Shown here: one piece after another, positions 23,571 through 33,193 of the stretch
Layout: the number at the start of each line of letters is the position of its first letter
How positions within the stretch are numbered: the stretch's first letter is position 1
Assembly: GCF_014648895.1 (NCBI RefSeq)
Contig: NZ_BMRZ01000018.1
Span: 62,001-126,000, forward strand
Origin: Streptomyces tanashiensis
GTDB taxonomy: Bacteria > Actinomycetota > Actinomycetes > Streptomycetales > Streptomycetaceae
Length of the DNA: 64,000 nt
Reading direction: 5' to 3'
Position numbers and translations under genes: made by a program
The notes under the pieces: model-generated
Told to the model about the DNA's origin: nothing
Databases searched by the model: none
Seen by the model: the letters and a program-made list of their open reading frames with translations, nothing else

Positions 23571-25085
23571 TCAGTACTGGGCGTCCCGGCCCTGCCGGCC
23601 GAGCCGGCTGTGACGGCGCCCGTACAGGAAGTACACGACGAAGCCGATCACCATCCAGACGGCGAACCGGAACCAGGTCTCCCCCGGCAGGTTGAGCATG
23701 AGCCAGACGGAGGCGGCGATGGACAGGATCGGCAGCACCGGCACCCAGGGGGTGCGGAAGGCGCGCGGCAGGTCGGGGCGGGTGCGGCGGAGCACCATGA
23801 CGCCGATGGCGACGACGACGAAGGCGAAGAGGGTGCCGATGTTCACCAGGGTCGCGAGTTCGTTGATGCTGGTGAAACCGGCGACGATGGCGATGATCAC
23901 ACCGAGCAGGATGGTCGGCCGGTACGGGGTCTTGAACTTGGGGTGCGTGACGGAGAAGAAGCGCGGCAGCAGGCCGTCGCGGCTCATCGCGAAGAAGACG
24001 CGGGTCTGGCCGAGCAGCAGGATCAGACAGACCGTGGTGAGGCCGACGGCGGCGCCGAAGCTGATCACGCCCGCGTAGAACGGGTGTCCCGCGGCCTTGA
24101 AGGCGTCGGCGAGCGGGGCGCTCACGGACAGCTCCGTGTAGTGCTGCATGCCGGTGACGACGAGGGCGACCGCCACGTACAGCACGGTGCAGATGAGGAG
24201 CGAGCCGAGGATGCCCCGGGGCATGTCCCGCTGCGGCAGCTTGGTCTCCTCGGCGGCCGTGGCGACGACGTCGAAGCCGATGAAGGCGAAGAAGACCACG
24301 GAGGCGGCGGTGAAGATGCCCATGACGCCGAAGTTCGTCGGCTCGTATCCGAAGATCAGCTGGACCATCGGGGAGTCCCAGCCGGATGTGCCTCCGGGCG
24401 GGCTGACGGCCGGCGGGATGAAGGGCTTGTAGTTGTCGCCGACGATGAAGAACAGGCCCGCGACGATCACGATCATCACGACGGTCACCTTGATCGCGAC
24501 GACGACCGCGGTGATCCGGGCGGAGAGCTTCATGCCGAGGACGAGGACCACGGTCAGCACGAGGACGAGCAGGAAGGCCAGGATGTCGAAGGTGCCGCCC
24601 GGGATGTCCGGGCCTTCGAGCGAGGCCGGCAGGTGCCAGCCGATGTTGTCCATGAGGGATCTGACGTAGCCCGACCAGCCGACGGCGACCACCGCCGTAC
24701 CGAGGGCGAACTCCAGGACCAGGTCCCAGCCGATGATCCAGGCGGGCAGCTCGCCGATCGACGCGTACGCGAAGGTGTACGCCGATCCCGCCACCGGCAC
24801 CGTCGAGGCGAACTCGGCGTAGCACAGGGCGGCCAGGGCGCACACGATGCCGGCGGCGACGAAGGCCAGTGCCGTGGCCGGTCCCGCGTTCTCCTTGGCC
24901 ACCTTGCCGGTGAGGACGAAGATGCCGGTGCCGATGATGACACCGACGCCGAACACGGTCAGATCCCAGGCCGACAGGGATTTCTTGAGCGCGTGCTCGG
25001 GCTCTTCCGTGTCGCGGATCGACTGTTCGACCGATTTTGTCCGGAACAATCCGGAATTGGCGCGTGGTTGCTGGTCCGTACTCAC
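23571..25085 (-). CDS. APC-family amino acid permease
   Basis: 504-aa permease with 12 or more membrane helices, most similar in motif pattern to the cationic amino acid transporter group. Landmarks are LSAWDLTVFGVGVIIGTGIF (first helix), GPATALAFVAAGIVCALAALCYAEFASTVP and FFAFIGFDVVATAAEETKLPQRDMPRGI. The GTG start has GGGAGG; the longer frame upstream lacks this. It lies beyond the dxs terminator, so it is transcribed alone. Confidence 0.9.
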   Translation of the reverse strand: MSTDQQPRANSGLFRTKSVEQSIRDTEEPEHALKKSLSAWDLTVFGVGVIIGTGIFVLTGKVAKENAGPATALAFVAAGIVCALAALCYAEFASTVPVAGSAYTFAYASIGELPAWIIGWDLVLEFALGTAVVAVGWSGYVRSLMDNIGWHLPASLEGPDIPGGTFDILAFLLVLVLTVVLVLGMKLSARITAVVVAIKVTVVMIVIVAGLFFIVGDNYKPFIPPAVSPPGGTSGWDSPMVQLIFGYEPTNFGVMGIFTAASVVFFAFIGFDVVATAAEETKLPQRDMPRGILGSLLICTVLYVAVALVVTGMQHYTELSVSAPLADAFKAAGHPFYAGVISFGAAVGLTTVCLILLLGQTRVFFAMSRDGLLPRFFSVTHPKFKTPYRPTILLGVIIAIVAGFTSINELATLVNIGTLFAFVVVAIGVMVLRRTRPDLPRAFRTPWVPVLPILSIAASVWLMLNLPGETWFRFAVWMVIGFVVYFLYGRRHSRLGRQGRDAQY

Positions 25086-25139
25086 GTCGCACCTCCCTGC
25101 CATGGGGCTGCCCGCCCTGTGGTCAGAATGCACGCGAAA

Positions 25140-25177
25140 GGGCCGGTCGGCACTCCGAAGAGTGAGCCGACCGGCCC
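25140..25177 (-). terminator. dxs terminator
   Basis: Stem GGGCCGGTCGGC...GCCGACCGGCCC enclosing ACTC-CGAA-GAGT, 30 bp past the dxs stop and just upstream of the permease start. Confidence 0.7.
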
Positions 25178-25206
25178 AAAGGTGACGCTCGGTGAGATCG
25201 CGCGGG

Positions 25207-27126
25207 TCAGTCCCGGGCGGGCTCCACGGCCTTGGGGCTGGTCTCGAAACGGTTGTCGAGACGCGAGACCAGACCGGTGACCTGGCGGGCGATGTCCGGG
25301 GCGGTCAGCCCGATCTCGGCCAGGACCTCGCCGCGGGAGGCGTGGTCGAGGAAGCGCGGCGGGATGCCGAAGTCACGCAGCGGCACGTCGACGCCCGCGT
25401 CGCGCAGCGCCTGGGCGACGGCCGAGCCGACACCGCCGACACGGCTGTTGTCCTCGACGGTGACGACGACCCGGTGACGCTCGGCCAGCGGGGCGAGGGC
25501 CTCGTCCACGGGCTTGACCCAGCGCGGGTCGACGACCGTGGTGGAGATGCCCTGCCGGTCGAGGAGGTCGGCGACCTCCAGGCACATGGGGGCCAGGGCG
25601 CCCACGGAGACCAGGAGGACGTCCGGCCGGTCCGAGGCGGGCTCGCGGAGCACGTCCATGCCGCCGACGCGCCGCAGGGCGGGGACGGCCGGGCCGACCG
25701 CGCCCTTCGAGAAGCGGACCACGGTCGGGGCGTCGGTGACCTCGACGGCCTCGCGCAGCTGGGCGCGGACCTGGTCGGCGTCGCGCGGGGCGGCGAGCCG
25801 CAGGCCGGGCACGACCTGGAGGATCGACATGTCCCACATGCCGTTGTGCGAGGCGCCGTCGGTGCCGGTGATGCCCGCCCGGTCCAGGACGAACGTGACG
25901 CCGCACTTGTGCAGGGCCACGTCCATCAGGACCTGGTCGAAGGCGCGGTTGAGGAAGGTCGCGTAGACCGCGAAGACCGGGTGGAGGCCTCCGGTGGCGA
26001 GGCCGGCCGCGGAGACCGCGGCGTGCTGCTCGGCGATGCCGACGTCGAAGACCCGCTCGGGGAAGGCCTTCGCGAACTTGTCGAGGCCGACGGGCTGGAG
26101 CATGGCCGCGGTGATGGCGACGATGTCCGCGCGCTCCTTGCCGAGCGCGACCATCTCCTCGGCGAAGACGCCGGTCCAGTCGGCGCCGGAGGAGGCGATG
26201 GGCAGGCCCGTGTCGGGGTGGATCTTGCCGACGGCGTGGAAGCGGTCGGCCTCGTCCTGGAGGGCGGGCTGGTAGCCGCGGCCCTTCTCGGTGAGGCAGT
26301 GGACGATCACGGGGCCGCCGAAGCGCTTGGCGCGCGTGAGGGCGGACTCCAGGGCCTCGATGTCGTGGCCGTCGATGGGGCCGACGTACTTGAGGCCGAG
26401 GTCCTCGAACATGCCCTGCGGGGCGATGAAGTCCTTGAGGCCCTTCTTGGCGCCGTGCAGGGTCTCGTAGAGCGGCTTCCCGACGACCGGGGTGCGCTCC
26501 AGGATGTCCTTGCCGCGGGCGAGGAAGCGCTCGTAGCCGTCGGTGGTGCGCAGGGTGGCCAGGTGGTTGGCGAGGCCGCCGATGGTGGGCGCGTAGGAGC
26601 GCTCGTTGTCGTTGACGACGATGACGAGCGGACGGTCCTTGGCGGCGGCGATGTTGTTCAGCGCCTCCCAGGCCATGCCGCCCGTGAGGGCGCCGTCGCC
26701 GATGACCGCGACGACGTGGTCGTCCTTCTTCAGGACCTCGTTCGCCTTGGCCAGGCCGTCGGCCCAGCCGAGGACCGTGGAGGCGTGCGAGTTCTCGATG
26801 ACGTCGTGCTCGGACTCGGCCTGCGAGGGGTAGCCGGAGAGGCCGCCCTTCATCTTGAGCTTCGAGAAGTCCTGGCGGCCCGTGAGCAGCTTGTGGACGT
26901 AGCTCTGGTGGCCGGTGTCCCAGAGGACCTTGTCCTTCGGGGAGTCGAACACCCGGTGCAGGGCGATGGTCAGCTCGACCACACCGAGGTTGGGTCCGAG
27001 GTGCCCGCCGGTCTTGGAGACGGCGTCCACGAGGAACGACCTGATCTCGTCGGCCAGCTGGTCCAGCTGTTCCGGGGAGAGCCGGTCCAGATCTCGCGGT
27101 CCCCTGATACGGGTCAGCAGAGCCAC
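25207..27126 (-). CDS. dxs: 1-deoxy-D-xylulose-5-phosphate synthase
   Basis: 639-aa TPP enzyme, first step of the MEP isoprenoid pathway (pyruvate plus glyceraldehyde 3-phosphate). The TPP motif GDGALTGGMAWEALNN, HLGPNLGVVELTIALHRVF, WDTGHQSYVHKLLTGR and DRAGITGTDGASHNGMWD are all present. The start is a GTG after AAGGAGG, not the upstream ATG frames. About 210 bp and a strong hairpin separate it from xylH, so it probably has its own promoter in 27127-27290. Confidence 0.96.
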   Translation of the reverse strand: MALLTRIRGPRDLDRLSPEQLDQLADEIRSFLVDAVSKTGGHLGPNLGVVELTIALHRVFDSPKDKVLWDTGHQSYVHKLLTGRQDFSKLKMKGGLSGYPSQAESEHDVIENSHASTVLGWADGLAKANEVLKKDDHVVAVIGDGALTGGMAWEALNNIAAAKDRPLVIVVNDNERSYAPTIGGLANHLATLRTTDGYERFLARGKDILERTPVVGKPLYETLHGAKKGLKDFIAPQGMFEDLGLKYVGPIDGHDIEALESALTRAKRFGGPVIVHCLTEKGRGYQPALQDEADRFHAVGKIHPDTGLPIASSGADWTGVFAEEMVALGKERADIVAITAAMLQPVGLDKFAKAFPERVFDVGIAEQHAAVSAAGLATGGLHPVFAVYATFLNRAFDQVLMDVALHKCGVTFVLDRAGITGTDGASHNGMWDMSILQVVPGLRLAAPRDADQVRAQLREAVEVTDAPTVVRFSKGAVGPAVPALRRVGGMDVLREPASDRPDVLLVSVGALAPMCLEVADLLDRQGISTTVVDPRWVKPVDEALAPLAERHRVVVTVEDNSRVGGVGSAVAQALRDAGVDVPLRDFGIPPRFLDHASRGEVLAEIGLTAPDIARQVTGLVSRLDNRFETSPKAVEPARD

Positions 27127-27293
27127 CCGTTCCTCCTTGCTTTGAGCTGGTCGAGCTTGCCGATTTGTCGAGTCTAATGTTCCGTCTTGGATCGTGGGCA
27201 TCGGGCCGGGGGGTGAGGCGTCACCCGCACGGCCGACAAGCCGCTGATCTGTACGGCTCTGTACGCGCGCGTGCACTGCTCCGGACGCGCGGG

Positions 27294-27323
27294 AGCCCGG
27301 CACCGGTTTCCCGGTGCCGGGCT
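27294..27323 (-). terminator. xylFGH operon terminator
   Basis: Perfect 13-bp stem AGCCCGGCACCGG-TTTC-CCGGTGCCGGGCT located 13 bp past the xylH stop. Confidence 0.8.
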
Positions 27324-27336
27324 GCTGTGACGGTTG

Positions 27337-28628
27337 TTACGCGCGGCCCGCGGTCTTCTGCGTGCGGCGGGAGACCGAGTCGATGATCACGGCGATGAGC
27401 AGGACCGCTCCGGTGATCATGTACTGGATCGCGTTCGAGGACAGGTTCATCTGGTTGAGACCCTGGACGATCGACTGGATGACCAGGATGCCCAGGAGCG
27501 CCGACCAGACCTTGCCGCGTCCGCCGAACAGGGACGTGCCGCCGATGACCGCGGCGGCGATGCACATCATCAGCTGGTTGCCGCCGCCGAGGGAGCGGTC
27601 GGCGCCGCCCGTCGCGGAGGCGAGGAAGAGGCCGCCGATGGCGCCCATCGTGCCGGAGATCATGAAGACCGAGATCCGGATCCACGACACGTTGATGCCG
27701 GCGCGGCGGGCGGCCTCGATGCCGCCGCCGACCGCGAAGACCTGACGGCCGTAGGTGGTGCGGCGCAGGACGAAGTCGGTGACGAGCAGGATCACCAGGA
27801 AGATCACCAGGGAGAGCGGCAGGCCCTGCTCCTGGTTGAAGCCGTACGCGGCGACGAGGACCAGGACCGCGAGGACGGCGGTGCGCAGGATGATCTCGCT
27901 CTGCGGGCGGTGCGGCAGCTCGGCGGCCTTGCGGCGGCGGGAGTCGCGCAGCTGGGCGAGGTAGAAGGCGGCCACGACGACCACGGCGAGGCCGTAGGCG
28001 GCGGCGACGTCGGAGAAGTAGTACTTGGTGAGGTCGCCGACGAAGCTGCCGATCGGGGTGGGGATGGTGGAGCGGTCGCCCATGACCCAGGTCTGCAGGC
28101 CGGCCCAGCCGAGGAAGCCGGCGAGGGTGACGACGAAGGCGGGCACGCCGATCTTGGCGAACACCAGGCCGTGGAAGGCGCCGATCAGGGTGCCGGACAG
28201 GATGCCGAGGAGGATGGCGAGGGAGTCCGGCATGTCGGTGCCGAGCACGCCCCAGACCGAGCCGGCCAGACCCGCCACGGAGCCGACGGCGAGGTCGATC
28301 TCGCCGAGCAGCAGGACGAAGACGATGCCGACGGCCATGATGCCGGGGCCGACCGCGTACAGCGTGATCTGGTCGAGGTTGTACGAGGTGATGAAGTTGC
28401 CGGTCAGGGCCTGGAAGACGATGCCGATGACGATCAGGCCGACTACGACCGGCAGCGAGCCGATCTCGCCGGAGCGGATCTTGCGCTTGAACTCGTCGAC
28501 GTACCCCTTGAAGCCCTGCTCGCGGACGAGGAGGCGGGGGTCGACGGCGGGCACCGCGGCGGCCGCCGGGGCCTCCTCGCCCGTCCGCGGGTCGGGCACG
28601 GTGTCCTCGGAGGTACGGGGGGTCGTGC

Positions 28629-28632
<4 letters not shown>
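27337..28632 (-). CDS. xylH: Xylose-type sugar ABC transporter permease
   Basis: 431-aa permease of the ribose/xylose (CUT2) class with about ten helices. LLGEIDLAVGSVAGLAGSVWG, IGVPAFVVTLAGFLGWAGLQ, FAVGGGIEAARRAGINV and AAVIGGTSLFGGRGKVWSALLG are class signatures. The GTG start overlaps the xylG stop (GTGA). The first 60 residues are a cytoplasmic low-complexity extension. It forms the membrane channel for the XylF-delivered sugar. In S. coelicolor the syntenic transporter is reported as xylFGH beside Rok7B7; substrate assignment here rests on that. Confidence 0.9.
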
Positions 28633-29408
<776 letters not shown>

Positions 29409-29493
29409 GTGAACCAACTCCTTCGCCGCCCTGGGGGGCGGCGGCATGTCGCGCCGGCGGTGCAGCGCCGAAGTTTCGAGGGGGGCTGAGCTC

Positions 29494-29542
29494 GTCCGGC
29501 CCCCGGACCGACAGCGGGGTCTGGGTCGGCCGGGGGCCGGAC
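29494..29542 (-). promoter_or_regulatory. xylF-xylG intercistronic hairpin
   Basis: Long stem (GTCCGGCCCCCGG plus CCGAC, one bulged A) with a 12-nt loop in the 286-bp gap between xylF and xylG. The position fits an mRNA stabiliser or attenuator that lets the binding protein be made in excess over permease and ATPase. The remaining gap sequence shows nothing else. Confidence 0.6.
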
Positions 29543-29694
29543 GGGCTTGGGGGGCGGATCCGGTCGTCGGGCGCCGGCCTTGTTACCAGGGGTCTTCACC
29601 CTCTGTACGCGGGCGGCGGCGCCCCTGCCAGGGGGCGACGGGTGCCGGGATCCGTGCCGCCGGCTCCGTGAGGGCCGGCGGGGTGGGGCCGGGG

Positions 29695-30759
29695 CTACTT
29701 GATGCCCAGCTCCGTGCACTTGGCGGCGAGGTCCGCGGTGCAGAGGTCGGCGGCCTTGTAGATGCCGTCCTTGACGACCGTGGACTGGATGTTGGTCTTG
29801 TCGACCACGACCGGGGCGAAGAGGGTGCTGGGCACGCCGTCGGTCTCGCCCTGGGCGCCGATCTCCTTGCCCTTGAGCAGGTTCACCGCGAACTTGGCGG
29901 CCTCGGGGGCCAGCTGGAGCGGCGACTTGTAGATGGTGAAGGTCTGGCTGCCGGCGATGATGCGCTGGACGCCCGCGACCTCGGCGTCCTGGCCGCCCAC
30001 CGGGATGCCCTTGACGCCGGCGTTCTCGAGGGAGGTGATGATGCCGCCGGCCATGCCGTCGTTCGCGGAGTAGACGGCGCCGATCTTGTCCTTGCCGACC
30101 GAGGAGATCGCGGCGGACATCTTCTCGCCCGCGACCTTCGGGTCCCACTCGCCGGAGGCCTCGTAGGCGATCTTGCCGACCTTGCCGTCGAGGGCGGTGT
30201 GGGCGCCCTTCTTGAAGAGGGCGGCGTTCGGGTCCTTCTCGTCGCCGTTGATCATCACGACGTTGGCGGTGGCGGCCTTCGCGCCCAGCGCGGTCAGCAG
30301 GGCCTGGCCCTGGAGCTCGCCGACCTTGTTGTTGTCGTGGCTGACGTAGGCGTCGGCGCCCGGGACGGCACGGTCGTACGCGACGACCTTGACGCCCTTG
30401 GCCTTCGCGTCCTTGACCCAGCCCTCGGCCTTGGCGGCGTCGACCGGGTCGAGCGCGATGACCTTGACGCCGTCGGCGATCAGCTGGTCGAACTGCTGCT
30501 TCTGCTTCACGACGTCGGAGACCGCGTTGTTGTAGACGATCTCGCAGTCGGAGCAGGCGGCCTTGACGGCCTTCTCGAACTGGGGCTTGTCCAGGGCCTC
30601 GTAGCGCGAGGTCTTGTTCTCGGGAAGGAGCAGACCGATCTTGGTCGAGCTGCCCTTGTCTCCGCTGTCGTCGCCGCCGGCCTGGCCGCAGGCGGCGAGC
30701 GAGAGGGCCATCGAGACCGCGGCCGTGGCTATGACGGCGCGGCGCGTCACTGCGTTCAT
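29695..30759 (-). CDS. xylF: Xylose-type sugar-binding lipoprotein
   Basis: 354-aa periplasmic-binding-type lipoprotein: signal peptide with lipobox SLAAC (Cys24), then a ribose/xylose-type type I fold starting KIGLLLPENKTSRYEALDKP, with ADGVKVIALDPVDAAKAEGWV, VVAYDRAVPGADAYVSHDN and VYSANDGMAGGIITSLENAG. ATG with GGGAGG. It is the first gene of xylFGH and lies 122 bp downstream of the restored end of the ROK regulator on the same strand. Confidence 0.92.
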   Translation of the reverse strand: MNAVTRRAVIATAAVSMALSLAACGQAGGDDSGDKGSSTKIGLLLPENKTSRYEALDKPQFEKAVKAACSDCEIVYNNAVSDVVKQKQQFDQLIADGVKVIALDPVDAAKAEGWVKDAKAKGVKVVAYDRAVPGADAYVSHDNNKVGELQGQALLTALGAKAATANVVMINGDEKDPNAALFKKGAHTALDGKVGKIAYEASGEWDPKVAGEKMSAAISSVGKDKIGAVYSANDGMAGGIITSLENAGVKGIPVGGQDAEVAGVQRIIAGSQTFTIYKSPLQLAPEAAKFAVNLLKGKEIGAQGETDGVPSTLFAPVVVDKTNIQSTVVKDGIYKAADLCTADLAAKCTELGIK

Positions 30760-30829
30760 GTGGGGTTGCCTCCCTGACGAGGCCGCGACGTTGCGGCCGA
30801 GGTGGCACGAAGTCAACTCGGCTGTAACG

Positions 30830-30852
30830 TTGACGTCAAGAAGTAAATTCTT
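30830..30852. promoter_or_regulatory. Candidate operator upstream of xylF
   Basis: Perfect 10-bp palindrome TTGACGTCAA at 30830-30839 running into AAGAA-GTAAA-TTCTT at 30838-30852, in an A/T-rich patch about 70-95 bp upstream of the xylF ATG. This is the obvious place for ROK-regulator binding; the regulator assignment is inferred. Confidence 0.45.
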
Positions 30853-30881
30853 AACGAGATGACAACGACGGTGTTCGTTAT

Positions 30882-31039
30882 CTAAGTGAAGGCAAGACGC
30901 GAGACCGGGGCGGCGGCGGGCAGCGCGCTCTCCAACAGGGTCGAATCGCCCATTTCACTCAGGACGAGGGCGAGGGCCCCGAGCACCTCCGCACGCCCGC
31001 CGAGGGCCCCCTGGGCCAGCGAGAGCTGCCGGGCGGCAT
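30882..31039 (-). other. Displaced 3' coding end of the ROK regulator (frameshift)
   Basis: Shifting by one base at 31038-31039 recovers a family-like ROK C-terminus of about 50 residues (AARQLSLAQGALGGRAEVLG, then ALALVLSEMGDSTLLES) ending at TAG 30882-30884. The uninterrupted frame instead ends in 26 unrelated Pro/Arg/Ser-rich residues. One missing base in the codon after Ile-Pro is the simplest explanation, either a true mutation or a sequencing error. Confidence 0.8.
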
Positions 31040-32125
31040 GGGGATCGCGTACCGCGAGACGGAGTCCCTGATGGGCGCCAGGACCAGCTCACCGGCCTCC
31101 GCGAGGTCGCCTCCGAGCACCACCCGGCTGGGGTTCAGGAGGTTGCAGAGGTTGGCGATGCCGCTGCCGATGTGGCGTCCGACGTCGGCGATCACCCGGC
31201 GGCAGCCGGGGTCGCCCTCCCGGGCCAGCTGGACGACCCGCTCCATGGTCAGATCGGGGCCGTGGCTCGGCTGGAGCAGGGGCAGCACGTAGCGGGCCGC
31301 CGTGAAGGTCTCCAGGCAGCCTCGGTTGCCGCAGCGGCAGACCGGCCCCGACTCGTCCAGGGTGATGTGCCCGATCTCGCCCGCGGTGCCGCCGGGCCCC
31401 CGGTAGACCCGTCCGTCGATGACGAGACCGGCGCCGACGCCGCTGGCCACCTTGATGTAGGCCAGGTCCTTGACGCCCCGGCCGCTGCCCCAGACCAGCT
31501 CGCCGAGCGCGCCGAGGTTGGCGTCGTTGTCGACGTGCACGGGGACGCCGAGCCGGCCGGAGAGCTCCTCGGCGGGGTTGATGCCGCTCCAGCCCGGCAG
31601 GATCGAGGTCGAGCCCAGGGTCCCGGACGAGACGTCGATCGGGCCCGGCACGCCGAGGCCGACGCCGATCACCTTGTCGGGGCCGATGCCGGTGGCCCGG
31701 ATCAGCCGCTTGACCAGCTGCTCGGCGCGGTCGAAGCCCTCGGCCGCGGAGGCGTCCACGTCGAGCGGCTCGGCCTCCTCGGCGAGCACCTGGTGGGCGA
31801 GGTTGCCGACGGCGACCCGGAGGTGGGTGTGGCCGAAGTCCACGCCGATCACGATGCCCGCGTCGCCGGAGAGCGAGACGCTGCGGGCCCGGCGGCCCCC
31901 CGCGGAGGTGGGCGTGACCTCGACGGTGCCCCCGTCCTTCAACTCCCGCACGATGTTGGAGACCGTGGCGGCGGAGAGGCCCGTCGCCCGGGCGATCTCC
32001 GCCTGGGTGAGCGAGCCGGCCATGCGCACCGCCCGGACGACCCGTTCGAGATTGGCCCTGTGCAGAGACGTCTGCGACCCCGGAGTCTCCATCGACTCAC
32101 TCACTCCCACCGTTTTCTCCAACAT
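30959..32125 (-). CDS. rok7B7: ROK-family transcriptional regulator (Rok7B7-like), frameshifted near 3' end
   Basis: 388 aa as read. N-terminal winged HTH (SLTQAEIARATGLSAATVSNIVREL), then the ROK kinase-like fold: VIGVDFGHTHLRVAVGNL, GVGLGVPGPID, VDNDANLGALGE and the zinc motif CRCGNRGCLE. The last 26 residues are out of frame (see 30882-31039), replacing about 52 expected residues. In S. coelicolor Rok7B7 sits between ngcEFG and xylFGH and controls sugar uptake and antibiotic production; position here is identical. The start is uncertain: a GTG at 32110 has a better GGAG than the ATG used. Confidence 0.85.
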   Translation of the reverse strand: MLEKTVGVSESMETPGSQTSLHRANLERVVRAVRMAGSLTQAEIARATGLSAATVSNIVRELKDGGTVEVTPTSAGGRRARSVSLSGDAGIVIGVDFGHTHLRVAVGNLAHQVLAEEAEPLDVDASAAEGFDRAEQLVKRLIRATGIGPDKVIGVGLGVPGPIDVSSGTLGSTSILPGWSGINPAEELSGRLGVPVHVDNDANLGALGELVWGSGRGVKDLAYIKVASGVGAGLVIDGRVYRGPGGTAGEIGHITLDESGPVCRCGNRGCLETFTAARYVLPLLQPSHGPDLTMERVVQLAREGDPGCRRVIADVGRHIGSGIANLCNLLNPSRVVLGGDLAEAGELVLAPIRDSVSRYAIPMPPGSSRWPRGPSAGVRRCSGPSPSS

Positions 32126-32204
32126 GTGAACTCTAAGGGGACGCTTTCGCCTTGGTCCCCGTCAAGACCTTGAGTGTCGGACGGTGAGTGTCACACGACG
32201 CGCG

Positions 32205-32236
32205 AGGGCCCCCGGCGCGGGTGCGCCGGGGGCCCT
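32205..32236 (-). terminator. ngcEFG operon terminator
   Basis: Perfect 14-bp stem AGGGCCCCCGGCGC-GGGT-GCGCCGGGGGCCCT, 19 bp past the ngcG stop and before the ROK gene. Confidence 0.8.
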
Positions 32237-32254
32237 GGGACCGTGATCGTCGGG

Positions 32255-33193
32255 TTACTTCACGGCGCCGGCGGTCAGGCCGGCCACCACCTGGCGCTGG
32301 AAGATGATGTACGCGGCGAGGACCGGGAGCATCGCCATCACCAGGCCGGCGAAGAGGCCGGACCAGTCGCCCTTGTAGCCCTGGCTGACGGCCAGCTGGA
32401 CGAGGCCCTGCGAGAGCACCTTGTTCTCCGGCTCGGTGTTGAGCACGGTCGGCAGCAGGTACTGGTTCCACTGGCCGAGGAAGTTGAAGATGCCGACGCT
32501 GATGAGACCCGGCTTGGCCATCGGCAGCATCACCTGGAAGAAGGTCCGGGTGTGCGAGGCGCCGTCCACGAAGGCCGCTTCCGCCACCGAGGTCGGCAGG
32601 GTGCGGAAGAAGGCCGTGAGGAAGAAGACGGTGAACGGCAGCGAGTACGCGATGTAGACCAGGATCAGGCCGTGCAGCGTGTTGAGCAGGGCCATGTTCT
32701 GCATGACGTAGAAGAGCGGCACGAGCGCCAGGATGATCGGGAAGCTCATCCCTCCGATGAAGAGGAAGTAGATGAAGCGGTTCCCCGGGAACTCGAAGCG
32801 GGCCAGGACGTAGGCCGCCATCGACCCGAAGAGGAGCGTGCCGAGGAGCGAGCCGCCGACCACCAGGATGGTGTTCAGGAAGTAGTCGCTCATGTGCGCC
32901 TCGGTCCAGGCGCGCGACCAGTTCTCGAAGTGCAGCGAGTCGGGCAGCGCCCACGGCGAGGTGAAGATCGCCCGGTCGGTCTTGAAGGAGGTCATGACCG
33001 CCCAGAGCAGCGGCATGACGACCATGATCGCCCAGATGATCAGGACGCCGTGCGAGAAGACGTTGAGGGTCGCGCCCTCGGCCTTGGCGGTCCTGCGCGG
33101 GGCGGACGCCACCGTCTTGGTGACCACGGGCCCGGGGCCGGCCGGGGAGCCGGGGCTCTCGACCCCGGTGGAGGTGGTGTCGGTCGTCTTCAT
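32255..33193 (-). CDS. ngcG: Carbohydrate ABC transporter permease NgcG
   Basis: 312-aa MalG-type permease with six helices. The EAA loop is EAAFVDGASHTRTFFQVMLPMAKPG. A 40-residue cytoplasmic leader precedes the first helix. Its ATG overlaps the ngcF stop by one base (TGATG). With NgcE and NgcF it imports N-acetylglucosamine and chitobiose in the characterised Streptomyces system; the ATPase (MsiK) is encoded elsewhere, as expected, since none is present here. Confidence 0.9.
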   Translation of the reverse strand: MKTTDTTSTGVESPGSPAGPGPVVTKTVASAPRRTAKAEGATLNVFSHGVLIIWAIMVVMPLLWAVMTSFKTDRAIFTSPWALPDSLHFENWSRAWTEAHMSDYFLNTILVVGGSLLGTLLFGSMAAYVLARFEFPGNRFIYFLFIGGMSFPIILALVPLFYVMQNMALLNTLHGLILVYIAYSLPFTVFFLTAFFRTLPTSVAEAAFVDGASHTRTFFQVMLPMAKPGLISVGIFNFLGQWNQYLLPTVLNTEPENKVLSQGLVQLAVSQGYKGDWSGLFAGLVMAMLPVLAAYIIFQRQVVAGLTAGAVK

